Shown: positions 1-8,002, counted from the first letter of the stretch. The stretch is DNA of 13,961 nucleotides from Piscirickettsiaceae bacterium (GCA_027019045.1 JALUXI010000134.1:1-13961); one strand, 5' to 3'. Numbers and translations are program-made. Notes: generated by a model not told the origin, from the letters alone.

Positions 1-2
1 TA

Positions 3-74
3 GTTGGTGCCTTGCTAATGGAGATATCTGAGGACTGGATGGATATGAAACCTTACATTAGCTTTAAGGATTAA
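3..74 (+). pseudogene. C-terminal end of a transposase (IS256/Mutator-like), cut by window edge
   Basis: The reading frame is open from the window edge to a TAA at 72-74 and encodes about 23 residues that include ALLMEISEDW and end in YISFKD. In IS256/Mutator-type transposases the C-terminus often follows a pattern of a hydrophobic stretch, then E-I-x-x-x-W, then an aromatic-Ile pair a few residues on, and this fragment fits that pattern. The upstream part lies outside the window, so it is not possible to tell whether the element is intact. The AT-rich 75-118 segment that follows could hold the right terminal repeat of the element, because a truncated toxin gene begins directly after it. The family assignment rests on a short match from memory and is tentative. 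Confidence 0.4.
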
Positions 75-104
75 ACTAAATTTTTAATGGTGAACTTAGG
101 ATAA

Positions 105-422
105 TTTACAGAAAAAAGCTTGCTTAATCTGTCTCTTGTGACTTTGGGAGAGTTGGAATATGGTGCTTTAAGGAGCAATAATGCTTCAAAGGCACTCAAT
201 ATTCTGGAAGAGTTGGTGCAATATATCCCTGTTTTGCCTTGTTCGGTGGAGGTTGCAAAACACTATGCGGATATTCATGCGTGTTTGTCCAAACAAGGGA
301 AAATGATTGGGAACAATGACCTATGGATTGCCGCTCACGCTCGTTCACTTGGCTATACGCTGGTAAGCAACAATATTAAGGAGTTTGAGCGTGTGGAGGA
401 GGACTTAGCGCTTGAAAATTGA
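105..422 (+). pseudogene. Truncated VapC-type PIN-domain toxin (N-terminus missing)
   Basis: The open frame starts just after an in-frame TAA at 102-104 and ends at TGA 420-422. The only early start is a poor TTG at 120 with no ribosome binding site. The product resembles the last ~100 residues of VapC-family ribonucleases, which are usually ~130 residues. It keeps the TLGELEYGA motif with its acidic residue, the NDLWIAAHA motif with the catalytic Asp, and the LVSNNIKEFERV strand-loop near the C-terminus. The N-terminal D-T-N strand carrying the first catalytic Asp is absent, and no vapB antitoxin is visible. Insertion of the element ending upstream probably removed the 5' part. The protein should therefore be non-functional, even if translated. 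Confidence 0.7.
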
Positions 423-479
423 GTAGAAAGATTGTCAATGAGGACTGAAAAGAGAGGTGTTTGAAAAGTAGGGGGTAAA

Positions 480-556
480 TGGGGCGAATGACGGGGATCG
501 AACCCGCGACAACAGGAATCACAATCCTGGGCTCTACCAACTGAGCTACATCCGCC
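480..556 (-). tRNA. tRNA-His (GTG)
   Basis: The complementary strand folds as a full cloverleaf. The acceptor stem pairs GCGGATG with CATTCGC, and an extra 5' G (G-1) opposes discriminator C73, the hallmark of tRNA-His. The anticodon stem CAGGA/TCCTG encloses a loop with anticodon GTG, and the T arm carries GGTTCGATCC. The 3' CCA is encoded at 480-482. It is the last gene of the three-tRNA cluster. No clear intrinsic terminator follows it before the vapC remnant. Confidence 0.96.
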
Positions 557-572
557 ATAATAGACGATTAAA

Positions 573-649
573 TGGCACGCCCAGCAGGATTCGAACCTGC
601 AACCCTCGCCTTAGAAGGGCGATGCTCTATCCAGTTGAGCTATGGGCGC
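573..649 (-). tRNA. tRNA-Arg (TCT)
   Basis: The complementary strand gives a complete cloverleaf. The acceptor arms are GCGCCCA and TGGGCGT (first pair G-U), with discriminator G and encoded CCA at 573-575. The anticodon arm is TCGCC-CTTCTAA-GGCGA, giving anticodon TCT, which reads AGA/AGG. The T arm contains GGTTCGAATCC. It closely resembles E. coli argU. It lies 16 bp upstream of tRNA-His in the same direction and is probably co-transcribed with it. Confidence 0.96.
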
Positions 650-711
650 TCGGTCGTGCTAGGTGTCCAATTTAAACGGTTTTAAAATTTCTTTAACGCA
701 TTTAAATTGAA

Positions 712-749
712 GGGAAGTTGTCTCATTCTACTGAATCAAACAACTTCCC
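712..749 (-). other. 10-bp perfect hairpin in the tRNA-Pro/tRNA-Arg spacer
   Basis: The arms at 712-721 and 740-749 (GGGAAGTTGT and its exact reverse complement) are separated by 18 bases. In the tRNA transcript this would form a stem between tRNA-Pro and tRNA-Arg. It could be a processing or attenuation signal. No strong U-run follows on the minus strand, so a classical terminator is not supported. Confidence 0.5.
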
Positions 750-755
750 AGAATA

Positions 756-832
756 TGGTCGGAGTAGAGGGATTTGAACCCCCGACCACCTGTACCCAAA
801 ACAGGTGCGCTACCAGGCTGCGCTATACTCCG
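756..832 (-). tRNA. tRNA-Pro (TGG)
   Basis: The complementary strand folds as a full tRNA: acceptor CGGAGTA/TACTCCG, discriminator A, encoded CCA at 756-758, anticodon arm CCTGT-TTTGGGT-ACAGG with anticodon TGG, and T-arm GGGTTCAAATCCC. The D arm GCGCAGCCTGGTAGCGC is typical of bacterial proline tRNAs such as E. coli proM. It is the first gene of the cluster and begins about 14 bp after the -10 box of the promoter at 847-875. Confidence 0.96.
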
Positions 833-846
833 TAAAAGTTGGGCGT

Positions 847-875
847 ATTATATAGACCGAACTTAAAGTCGTCAA
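847..875 (-). promoter_or_regulatory. Sigma-70 promoter of the tRNA cluster
   Basis: On the minus strand, TTGACG (870-875) and a consensus TATAAT (847-852) are spaced by exactly 17 bp. A GC-rich ACGCCC discriminator follows, as in stringently controlled stable-RNA promoters. Transcription would start near 840 and run into tRNA-Pro. It points away from the jet operon. Confidence 0.85.
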
Positions 876-922
876 TCGGTTTTTAAGAAAAAAATGAAAT
901 TTTTGATAGGGTGAGGTTTAAT

Positions 923-952
923 ATGCTCACGAGTCGGACAAGAGGGTGTTAG
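923..952 (+). other. Possible 9-codon leader ORF before jetA
   Basis: ATG at 923 is preceded by a good Shine-Dalgarno sequence, GTGAGG (911-916), at 6-nt spacing. It encodes MLTSRTRGC and stops at TAG 950-952, two bases before the preferred jetA start TTG at 955. The spacing would allow translational coupling into jetA. It is very short and unsupported by homology, so it may be chance. Confidence 0.25.
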
Positions 953-954
953 GT

Positions 955-2415
955 TTGAGTTTTCAGGGGTTGCAAGCAAAATATAGACGGCTTTTTACAG
1001 AACATGCTGCGTGGCGGTTATTGCGGGCGGATAATGCGCCGTATATTTTGGCTTTTATTGCTGAGCTGTTTGCTGAAGAGAGTGAAGTGCCTTATGGTCG
1101 GGCGCGTTTATTATTGGACGAGGAGATTAAGCGCAGTCGGGATTTGGGCATTTGGTCAACAGAGACTTCGGCAGGGAGTTATTTGAATCAGTGGATTCGT
1201 AACGGTTGGTTGCGAGAGATGGACGATTTGTTGACTAAAACCGATGCCAGTGAAATTGCGATGCGTTTTTGTAAAGGATTGGATGAGCGGGGAGCGGGAA
1301 CAACGGCCTCTCATTTGAGAATTGTTCAGGAAGCGGTACGGGATTTGGCGGTAGCGACCAGTGAGGATGTGGATGAAAGGGTGCGTCTATTAGAAAATCG
1401 TAAAGCAGAAATTCAACGCGAAATAGATGCACTGGAAGCAGGTGAAGTGCCTGTACTGAGCGAGGTTGAACAAAAGGAGCGGATGCGGGAAATTTACCAG
1501 TTGGCTTCGGTTTTAACTGGGGATTTCCGGCGTGTGGAGGATGAAATTCGTAAATTGGATAAGGCATTACGGGTACAGATGATTGAGGGGAATGCTTCAC
1601 GCGGAGAGATTTTACTTGCTCAAATGGAGAAGGAGGCCTTGCTAAGTTCAACTGAGGCGGGGAGTGCTTTTGAGGGTTTTTATCAGCTGTTGTGTGATCA
1701 GAATCGTTCTGTTGAGTTCCGTGAGCAGTTGCGCAGTATTTTAAGTAAACCGATTGCGCAGCAATTGACGAGAAGTCAATATCAGTTTTTAAGTCAGTTA
1801 ATGCGTGAATTGACACATGAAAGTGACCGTGTATTTCGGGTGAGGCGGCGTACAGAAGAGGGGCTGCGCGCTTATATAGAGAGTGGCGCGGCGGCGGAAA
1901 ATCAAGCGGTGGAACGGCTGTTATCCAAACTTGAACGCCAAGCGGTGGTATTACGAGATGAAGAGGTGGATTTAAAAACGGAGATGGCTCTATTTTTGCC
2001 TGTCGGCCCCATAGAGATTCATTCTCCTGAAGCAATGCGGTTACGAACGCCAGAGGATAAACTCGATACTTCAAATGTTGAGGAACGGACGAATCGTCGT
2101 GAATTAAGTGAACAGGTATTGGCTTACTTGGAAACGGTACAAGTGAAGGAGGTGGCGCATCGTGTGTTGCATACGCTTAAAAACCAAGGGGTTATGTCTG
2201 TGGCACAGTTGGTAGATGCGCATCCCATTGAGGCAGGACTGGAGGAGTTGGTGGCTTATTTGCGTGTGGCAAAAGCGGTGGGAGCGACAGTTTTGGAAGA
2301 GAAGGAGGAGGTGAGGGTGAAAGATAAACAGGGAAATTTGTTAAAGGCTAAAATTCCGATGTATTTGCTCTCCTTTGAGCAGTTTCCAGATGATTTAGAT
2401 GAGCTGGCATTGTAG
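955..2415 (+). CDS. jetA: Wadjet protein JetA (DUF3375, MukF-like kleisin)
   Basis: JetA is the kleisin subunit of Wadjet. It bridges the two ATPase heads of the JetC dimer and carries JetB, as MukF does for MukB. About 486 residues are encoded, the usual length for DUF3375. The N-terminus (about residues 10-95) looks like a winged-helix domain and contains AAWRLLRADNAPYILAFIAELF-type sequence. A helical middle follows, with the GDFRRVEDEIRKL segment typical of the family near residue 190, and then a C-terminal winged-helix-like tail. TTG at 955 was chosen because AGAGGG (941-946) lies 8 nt upstream. An in-frame GTG at 946 would add three residues but has no ribosome binding site. It is the first gene of the jetABCD operon, with jetB 10 bp downstream. 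No convincing promoter was found in the 876-945 gap. Confidence 0.9.
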   Translation: MSFQGLQAKYRRLFTEHAAWRLLRADNAPYILAFIAELFAEESEVPYGRARLLLDEEIKRSRDLGIWSTETSAGSYLNQWIRNGWLREMDDLLTKTDASEIAMRFCKGLDERGAGTTASHLRIVQEAVRDLAVATSEDVDERVRLLENRKAEIQREIDALEAGEVPVLSEVEQKERMREIYQLASVLTGDFRRVEDEIRKLDKALRVQMIEGNASRGEILLAQMEKEALLSSTEAGSAFEGFYQLLCDQNRSVEFREQLRSILSKPIAQQLTRSQYQFLSQLMRELTHESDRVFRVRRRTEEGLRAYIESGAAAENQAVERLLSKLERQAVVLRDEEVDLKTEMALFLPVGPIEIHSPEAMRLRTPEDKLDTSNVEERTNRRELSEQVLAYLETVQVKEVAHRVLHTLKNQGVMSVAQLVDAHPIEAGLEELVAYLRVAKAVGATVLEEKEEVRVKDKQGNLLKAKIPMYLLSFEQFPDDLDELAL

Positions 2416-2425
2416 GAGCTTGGGC

Positions 2426-3232
2426 ATGACGGCAGATTTACAGCAAAATAGTTTTTATACGATGGTGACAGGGGAAGCTGAGCAAAAAGCCCCTTCTTTT
2501 GAAAAGAATGAGGATGAGAGCGGGGACGAGGTGCAAATGCTCTCTAATGAAGATGTGCAAGCTTTATCAGGTGAGTCCACTTCATCAGAAATGCCGCATG
2601 AGGCCCGAAGGATTTTGGTGCATTTAATGCGTCAAGGTACAGTTTTAGCGGCACAAAAGCCTAAGATGTTTGAGTTGTTGTGCCGCTATGAACAGCCGAT
2701 TCGCCGACATTTATCAGAGGTGTATCTTCAGTTGGTATTGGATCAAAAAGCTGGAGTGGCTTTTGTGGCAACTGCAGATTCTGAGCATTGCCCACCAGAA
2801 GAGGAGGCGTCTTTAGCAGAGGATGAGGGGGATGAGGAGATCGTGAGTTTGATCTCAAAACGCCCACTTTCTTTGTTTGATACTTTGATTTTATTGGTGT
2901 TGAGAAAGCATTATCAAGATCGGGAAACAGCGGGTGAGCAGAAGATTACGATTGATATTGAAAGGTTGGAGTCGTATTTAACGCCCTTTTTACCCATTAC
3001 GGATCATGCTTCTAAGGATCGAAAAAGGCTGTTGGCGAGGGTGAATGAGATGAAAAAACGCAAAATTTTGTCAACCCTGCGAGGGGAAGAGTATCGATAT
3101 GAGGTTACACCGATTATTCGGTATGTGGTCAGTGCGAATATGTTGGAGCAGTTGCTAGAAGCTTATACGGCCATGTCAGTCTCGTCAACTGGAGAAACCT
3201 CTAGGAAGACTAGATTGCAGGAGGAGCATTAA
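2426..3232 (+). CDS. jetB: Wadjet protein JetB (DUF4194, MukE-like kite protein)
   Basis: JetB is the kite (tandem winged-helix) subunit that binds the JetA kleisin in the Wadjet SMC complex, equivalent to MukE. ATG at 2426 is preferred, giving 268 residues. Its ribosome binding site TAGGAG (2413-2418) overlaps the jetA stop codon and is 7 nt upstream, which suggests translational coupling. An in-frame ATG at 2399 inside jetA lacks such a site. Residues ~20-50 are acidic and Ser/Glu-rich and probably disordered. The DUF4194-like core follows: the LSLFDTLILLVLRKHY segment, then TIDIERLESYL, a basic KDRKRLLARVNEMKKRKIL helix, and a final beta-wing ending in YEVTPIIRYVVSANML. jetC begins one base after its stop. 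Confidence 0.88.
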   Translation: MTADLQQNSFYTMVTGEAEQKAPSFEKNEDESGDEVQMLSNEDVQALSGESTSSEMPHEARRILVHLMRQGTVLAAQKPKMFELLCRYEQPIRRHLSEVYLQLVLDQKAGVAFVATADSEHCPPEEEASLAEDEGDEEIVSLISKRPLSLFDTLILLVLRKHYQDRETAGEQKITIDIERLESYLTPFLPITDHASKDRKRLLARVNEMKKRKILSTLRGEEYRYEVTPIIRYVVSANMLEQLLEAYTAMSVSSTGETSRKTRLQEEH

Positions 3233-3233
3233 G

Positions 3234-6200
3234 ATGAATTTTGATCTTTTTTCTGAGTCTGAAATGGGGGTGGAAGATAAACTATTGGATGAAGCGCCGT
3301 CAAAGGCATCACCGAGGGAGATAGTTTCAAGCTTGGAAGCTTCACAGACACCCGCTTTCCAGAGTGGTTTTTTTAGTCAAGGGCAAATTAAACTGTCTGA
3401 ATTGTCAGTTTATAACTGGGGTTCTTTTCATGGCTTGCATACGGCCTCTATCCACCCAGATGGTACTTTAGTGACAGGGGATAATGGTGCGGGTAAATCG
3501 ACTTTTATTGATGGTTTGATGGCGCTACTTTTGCCTGCGGGTAAGGCCTCGTTTAATGTGGCGGCCGCACAGGGTGACCGTTCGGATAGATCGTTATTGT
3601 CCTATATGCGGGGGAGTTTTGGAACGGCACATGATGGGGGAGCAACTCGGGTAAAAAGCAAGCGAGAAAAAGGGGTGGTCACGGGATTGCGTGCCTTGTA
3701 TCGAGCAGAAGATGGGACTTGTATTACGCTGGCAGCATTATTTTGGACGACGAGTTCAAGCCATGCCATGAGTGATGTGAAGCGAATTTATCTGGTGGCC
3801 AAACGGGATTTGCAACTGAAAGAGCTGTTGGATGCGTTTGGTGATGGTAATGTTCGTCATTTAAAGCAGTGGATTCGTCAAGATCCTATGATAACGGATT
3901 GTGATAACCATTTTTCCGATTATCAAGAGCTGTATCGTAAGTTACTCTATATGGAAAATAAGAATGCACCTGCTTTATTATCTCGTGCTTTGGGTTTGAA
4001 AAAGATTGATGATTTGACGCAGTTGATTCGTGAATTGGTGCTGGAGCCCAGCCGTGTACGAGAGGATGCGAGAAGGGTTGTTGAGGAGTTTGCTGATCTG
4101 GTCGCAACGCATGAACAACTGGTGGATGCTAAGGCTCAATATGATCACCTGAAGCAATTGCCTGAGTTGGCCAAGAAAATTGAACAAGCCACAGAAAAAT
4201 TGCAGGTGTTGCAGTTGGAAAAAGCCCATTTGCCTATTTATTTTGCAGAGGCTTTGGGGGCACTGTGGGCTGAAAAATTGATGAAGATTGAGCAGGATTT
4301 AGCAGCACTGTCTGATGCATTAAAGCAGGCTGAAAATGAGGAGCAATCGGCTCAAGAGACGGTTGATAGGCGATATGAGTCTTATCTGAAGCTAGGGGGT
4401 GGTCAGATAGAGGCACTTCAGAAAGAGGTAGAAAGGGCGGCAGAAAAGCTTGAAGAAGTGGTGCAGGTCGCGTCGAAATATCAGGCCGATTGTGAGCTGC
4501 TTGAACTGGAGCCGGTGCTCAATGAGCGAACTTTTATTTCTCATCAGCATTTAGCCAAAGAGAAGCTATCCAATCTTCATGGGGAGAAAAAGCAGCGTGA
4601 AGAGGCTTTTGTAGAGGTCTCTGTTCAGTGGTCAAAACAAAAAGAGCAGCTGAATGAGATTGAGGAGGAGATAAAAGCCATTGAGGCACACCCTGATTCT
4701 AATATAGATGTGAAATATCAGAAGTTGCGGGATGAGTTGAGTCAAGGTTTGTCTATTGATAAAGAGCAGTTGGTGTTTGTCGGAGAATTGCTGGATGTTA
4801 AAGAGGAAGACAAAGCATGGCAGGGCGCAATTGAACGCGCTTTGGGTGGACTGAGAACGACGCTGTTAGTGCCCAAAAAACACTATTCGATGGTGACGCG
4901 TTGGTTGAATGCGAAACATACGGGATTACATGTGCGGGTACAGGTGGTGCTGGAGAAAGAGAGCGGTTTTGTTGAATTTAAAGAGAATGGTTTTCTTAGA
5001 AAACTGGTGTGGAAAGAACATCCTTACCGAGATTGGTTAAAGCAGCATTTAAAACGGTTTGATCTGATTTGTGTGTCGGGAACAGATGAATTGGATGTTA
5101 CACCTTTTTCCATGACACAAGCAGGACTGGTACATTTGGAAAAAGGTCGGTTTGAGAAAAAAGATCGGTTTAGGGTGAATGATCGACGGACTTGGTGTTT
5201 GGGGTTTTCTAACCGTGCGCGTTTGCAATTGTTGAATACTGACAAGGTGAACTTGGAGCGGCAAATTGAAGAACAGCACCTTGAGGTTAGCAAGGCGAGA
5301 GAAGCGCTGGATCGGATTTCAGAGAGTGAAAAAATCTGGGAGCGATTGCTCACTTATGCGTGGCATCAGATGGATGTTCCCACTTGGAAGAATCGTTTAC
5401 AAATCCTTCAGCAGGATTTGAAGGGTTTGCAGAAAGCTGGGGGAGATTTAGAGCAGGCAAAACAGCGTTGGGAAGCGGCAAAAGAGCACCTGCAAGCCGC
5501 TCGAAAGCAAAAAGAGGTATTTTTAGGGCAGCAAGGGGCGCTTAATAACCAAAAAGCGCAAGCTGAACAGGAGGTGAAACGGTTTCAAGCTTTGGCTGAA
5601 AAAGGGATGCCAGAGCAAATTCGTGAACGACTTTTCATCAGGGTGGGGCAGGTTTCGCTTGAGGAGGCTGAGCGTCAAATAGAAGTTGATAAAATTTTAG
5701 AACAGGCATTGGAAAGAGAGCGAACAGTTCTAAAGAGTGCAGAAACTAGAGCTAATGGCATCATGTCTTCATTTAAAGGACGAGATAAGTGGCAACCTTT
5801 GACAGTGGAGTGGGCATCTGGATTAGAGGGGTTACCAGATTATTTGGCGCATTTTGCTTATATCGAAAAAGAGGGCTTGCCGGCGTTAATTGAACAATTC
5901 CAAGCACGGCTCAATAAGCATGCAACCCAATCTTTGGCACGGATTAAAACCAAGCTGGAGTCAGAGAGAGAGGATATTTTAGAGCGTATTGAGACGATTA
6001 ACCAAGTGCTTGAACGCACAGAGTTTAAGCAAGGGAGTCATTTGAAGCTTGGGAGCAAGCGAGAAAAGTATCCGCATGTGATTGCATTTGAGCGTAAGGT
6101 GAAGGAGGCGTTGAGCCAGGCCACCAGTGAAGATCATGAAGCACGATTTAAGCTTTTGGCAGAGGTTGTAGAGATTTTAGACAAGGCCAGTGCTTCAGGG

Positions 6201-6704
6201 ACGGCACAGAATAAGGAAAGTTTAAGGTTGTTAGATCCACGGTATCAGATGTCCTTTTTTGCAGAGGAGATTGATTCTGAAACCCTTAAAGTACGGGATG
6301 TATTGGAGTCCAGTAGTGGTAAATCTGGTGGAGAGAAAGAGTCTTTTGCGGGGACGATTGTAGCGGCAAGTTTGGCTTATGTCTTGACACCAGAAGGAGC
6401 GGATAGACCCGTTTATTGCACGGTATTTTTGGATGAGGCATTTTCGAATACGGCTGAAGCGGTGAGTAGAAGAGTGCTTCGAGTATTCAAAGCGTTGCAT
6501 ATTCATGTTAATTTGATTACGCCTTATAAAAATTTAAATTTAGCCAGAGAGTCTGCCAGTTCGTTGTTGATTGCAGAACGCGATCCAGAGCGACATGAAA
6601 GTCAACTGTGTGAAGTGACTTGGGAAGAGATTGACCGTCGTATGGCTGAGCAGAAGGGAGAGGGGTCGAAAAAAGCAGCACTTGATGAGATTGAATGGGT
6701 ATGA
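3234..6704 (+). CDS. jetC: Wadjet protein JetC (MukB-like SMC ATPase)
   Basis: JetC is the SMC-family motor that dimerises, binds ATP and is thought to extrude DNA loops so that Wadjet can recognise small circular DNA. The 1156 residues show the SMC layout. Walker A GDNGAGKST is at 82-90, long heptad-rich coiled coils span roughly 270-510 and 680-960, and a hinge-like region runs from ~510 to 650 with AWQGAIERALGG near 528. The signature motif SGKSGGEKE is at 1028-1036 and Walker B VFLDEAF has D1067 and E1068. All ATPase elements are intact. ATG at 3234 follows AGGAGGAG (3219-3226) at 7-nt spacing, inside the end of jetB. The first ~50 residues before the ATPase fold are Ser/Glu-rich and look disordered. 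The stop overlaps the jetD start as ATGA. Confidence 0.94.
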   Translation: MNFDLFSESEMGVEDKLLDEAPSKASPREIVSSLEASQTPAFQSGFFSQGQIKLSELSVYNWGSFHGLHTASIHPDGTLVTGDNGAGKSTFIDGLMALLLPAGKASFNVAAAQGDRSDRSLLSYMRGSFGTAHDGGATRVKSKREKGVVTGLRALYRAEDGTCITLAALFWTTSSSHAMSDVKRIYLVAKRDLQLKELLDAFGDGNVRHLKQWIRQDPMITDCDNHFSDYQELYRKLLYMENKNAPALLSRALGLKKIDDLTQLIRELVLEPSRVREDARRVVEEFADLVATHEQLVDAKAQYDHLKQLPELAKKIEQATEKLQVLQLEKAHLPIYFAEALGALWAEKLMKIEQDLAALSDALKQAENEEQSAQETVDRRYESYLKLGGGQIEALQKEVERAAEKLEEVVQVASKYQADCELLELEPVLNERTFISHQHLAKEKLSNLHGEKKQREEAFVEVSVQWSKQKEQLNEIEEEIKAIEAHPDSNIDVKYQKLRDELSQGLSIDKEQLVFVGELLDVKEEDKAWQGAIERALGGLRTTLLVPKKHYSMVTRWLNAKHTGLHVRVQVVLEKESGFVEFKENGFLRKLVWKEHPYRDWLKQHLKRFDLICVSGTDELDVTPFSMTQAGLVHLEKGRFEKKDRFRVNDRRTWCLGFSNRARLQLLNTDKVNLERQIEEQHLEVSKAREALDRISESEKIWERLLTYAWHQMDVPTWKNRLQILQQDLKGLQKAGGDLEQAKQRWEAAKEHLQAARKQKEVFLGQQGALNNQKAQAEQEVKRFQALAEKGMPEQIRERLFIRVGQVSLEEAERQIEVDKILEQALERERTVLKSAETRANGIMSSFKGRDKWQPLTVEWASGLEGLPDYLAHFAYIEKEGLPALIEQFQARLNKHATQSLARIKTKLESEREDILERIETINQVLERTEFKQGSHLKLGSKREKYPHVIAFERKVKEALSQATSEDHEARFKLLAEVVEILDKASASGTAQNKESLRLLDPRYQMSFFAEEIDSETLKVRDVLESSSGKSGGEKESFAGTIVAASLAYVLTPEGADRPVYCTVFLDEAFSNTAEAVSRRVLRVFKALHIHVNLITPYKNLNLARESASSLLIAERDPERHESQLCEVTWEEIDRRMAEQKGEGSKKAALDEIEWV

Positions 6705-7978
6705 GTGGTCATCAGCGTTCAGCTCAGCCTCATTGGGGAAAAATGCCTGAAGAGATTAAGCATGCCCTTCGTAGTCGTTATTGGCAAAATAGCAGGGTTC
6801 GCAAGCAGTTATTGACGGGCGAAAAACCCTTTCCAATAGAAATCCCGCTCAAGCCACCAAAAGGGCAGGCTGTGCTAGAGGATTTAGCTCATCTTCAGTA
6901 TTTTGTCTCTGCTTGGAAGCGATTTGAGCAGCAGATGGGCGGGGTAAACATAGATTGTCAGGTGGTCTGGCAAAATCGAACTTTTCGCTCTTTAGCTGAA
7001 CAACGCATCCCCACTCGCCTTAAAATAGGCAATATTTTTGCTTTAGCTCAAGTGTTGGGGGAGACAGAAGTTCAGCAATTGCAACATTGGCAATCACAAG
7101 TACAGTTTCTTTTTGAAGCACTTTCTAATGCATTGATTGATGAGAGCCAACAGCCACAGCTTAAGCCGATTTTGTTTCAAACTTTAATTCAGTATTTAGA
7201 CACTTTTTCGCACTGGAAATCAGCTGATTTACAGCTGTTGGTCAAGTGTTTGTCTCAATTGCATGAAGGAATGGGATCGGGCAGTTATTTAAGAGCCTTG
7301 CCGATTCAATTTGTTGATACCAAATTTATGGAAACGCATTTAAAGCTGATTGAGGCGTTAGCAGCTGTTTTACTGGACAGTGCCATTGAAGAGAGGGGGC
7401 TGATGGCATGGTTAGATTGTCAACCCAAACCCAAAGATTGGCTGCTCATTAAACCCCTGTGTCCTCAAGTTCAGTCTGCTTTAGGTGGACTGCCGTTATT
7501 ACGGCTCTCATCAGATATTTTATTGAATTATGAACTGCCTGCTTCTCATCTCTTGGTGATTGAAAATGAACAGTCATGTCTAGCTTTGAATGAACTGCCC
7601 AATACCATTGCCATCTCAGGAGGGGGTAAAAATTTAACTTGGATGCGAGCACATTGGTTGGTTAATAAACAGATTGCTTACTGGGGAGATATTGATTCTG
7701 AAGGATTGGGCATGCTTAGTGATGCGAGAAGTAAGCAGAGTCATCTTACCCCGCTGATGATGGATGAACAGACGGTCACCACATTTGAAGAACGGATGGT
7801 CGATGAACCCAACTCTGTTTCAAAAACCCCACCAGCGCTGACACCAGAAGAGCGCATACTGTTTGAAAAATTAAGATCTGACACCTATCAAGGGAGACGA
7901 TTAGAACAAGAACGCCTATCAATAGAATATATTATGTACAGATTGCAAGAATGGGTAGAAAGCTGTAACTGTCAATAG
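6701..7978 (+). CDS. jetD: Wadjet protein JetD (DUF3322-DUF2220, Toprim nuclease)
   Basis: JetD is the nuclease of Wadjet and cleaves plasmid DNA after the JetABC motor has reeled it in. From ATG 6701 the protein has 425 residues. The N-terminal half matches the DUF3322 arm region. The C-terminal half is a DUF2220 Toprim-like domain in which the expected acidic motifs can be read: VIENE with E288 and E290, GGGKN, the WGDIDSEG motif with D330 and D332, and RLEQER at 400-405. The active site therefore looks intact. ATG 6701 gives the usual 4-bp ATGA overlap with jetC. ATG 6695 would add two residues. The gene ends 24 bp from the 3' end of ssrA, which is transcribed towards it. No terminator lies in that gap. 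Confidence 0.92.
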   Translation: MSGHQRSAQPHWGKMPEEIKHALRSRYWQNSRVRKQLLTGEKPFPIEIPLKPPKGQAVLEDLAHLQYFVSAWKRFEQQMGGVNIDCQVVWQNRTFRSLAEQRIPTRLKIGNIFALAQVLGETEVQQLQHWQSQVQFLFEALSNALIDESQQPQLKPILFQTLIQYLDTFSHWKSADLQLLVKCLSQLHEGMGSGSYLRALPIQFVDTKFMETHLKLIEALAAVLLDSAIEERGLMAWLDCQPKPKDWLLIKPLCPQVQSALGGLPLLRLSSDILLNYELPASHLLVIENEQSCLALNELPNTIAISGGGKNLTWMRAHWLVNKQIAYWGDIDSEGLGMLSDARSKQSHLTPLMMDEQTVTTFEERMVDEPNSVSKTPPALTPEERILFEKLRSDTYQGRRLEQERLSIEYIMYRLQEWVESCNCQ

Positions 7979-8002
7979 TTTTCAGAACTGGAAAAACGAA
8001 AT

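Noticed and set aside
876..922. Sigma-70 promoter for the jet operon
   Set aside because: The gap is A/T-rich but no pair of boxes with acceptable spacing and match was found on the plus strand, so none is annotated.
833..945. Search for a duplicated ssrA or tRNA 3' end marking a genomic island boundary
   Set aside because: No copy of the ssrA 3' sequence or of a tRNA T-arm segment is present on the far side of the jet operon.
1235..2074. Long minus-strand open frame inside jetA (279 codons)
   Set aside because: It is antisense to a well-supported gene, rich in Pro/His with no recognisable domain, and has no ribosome binding site. It is a by-product of jetA codon use.
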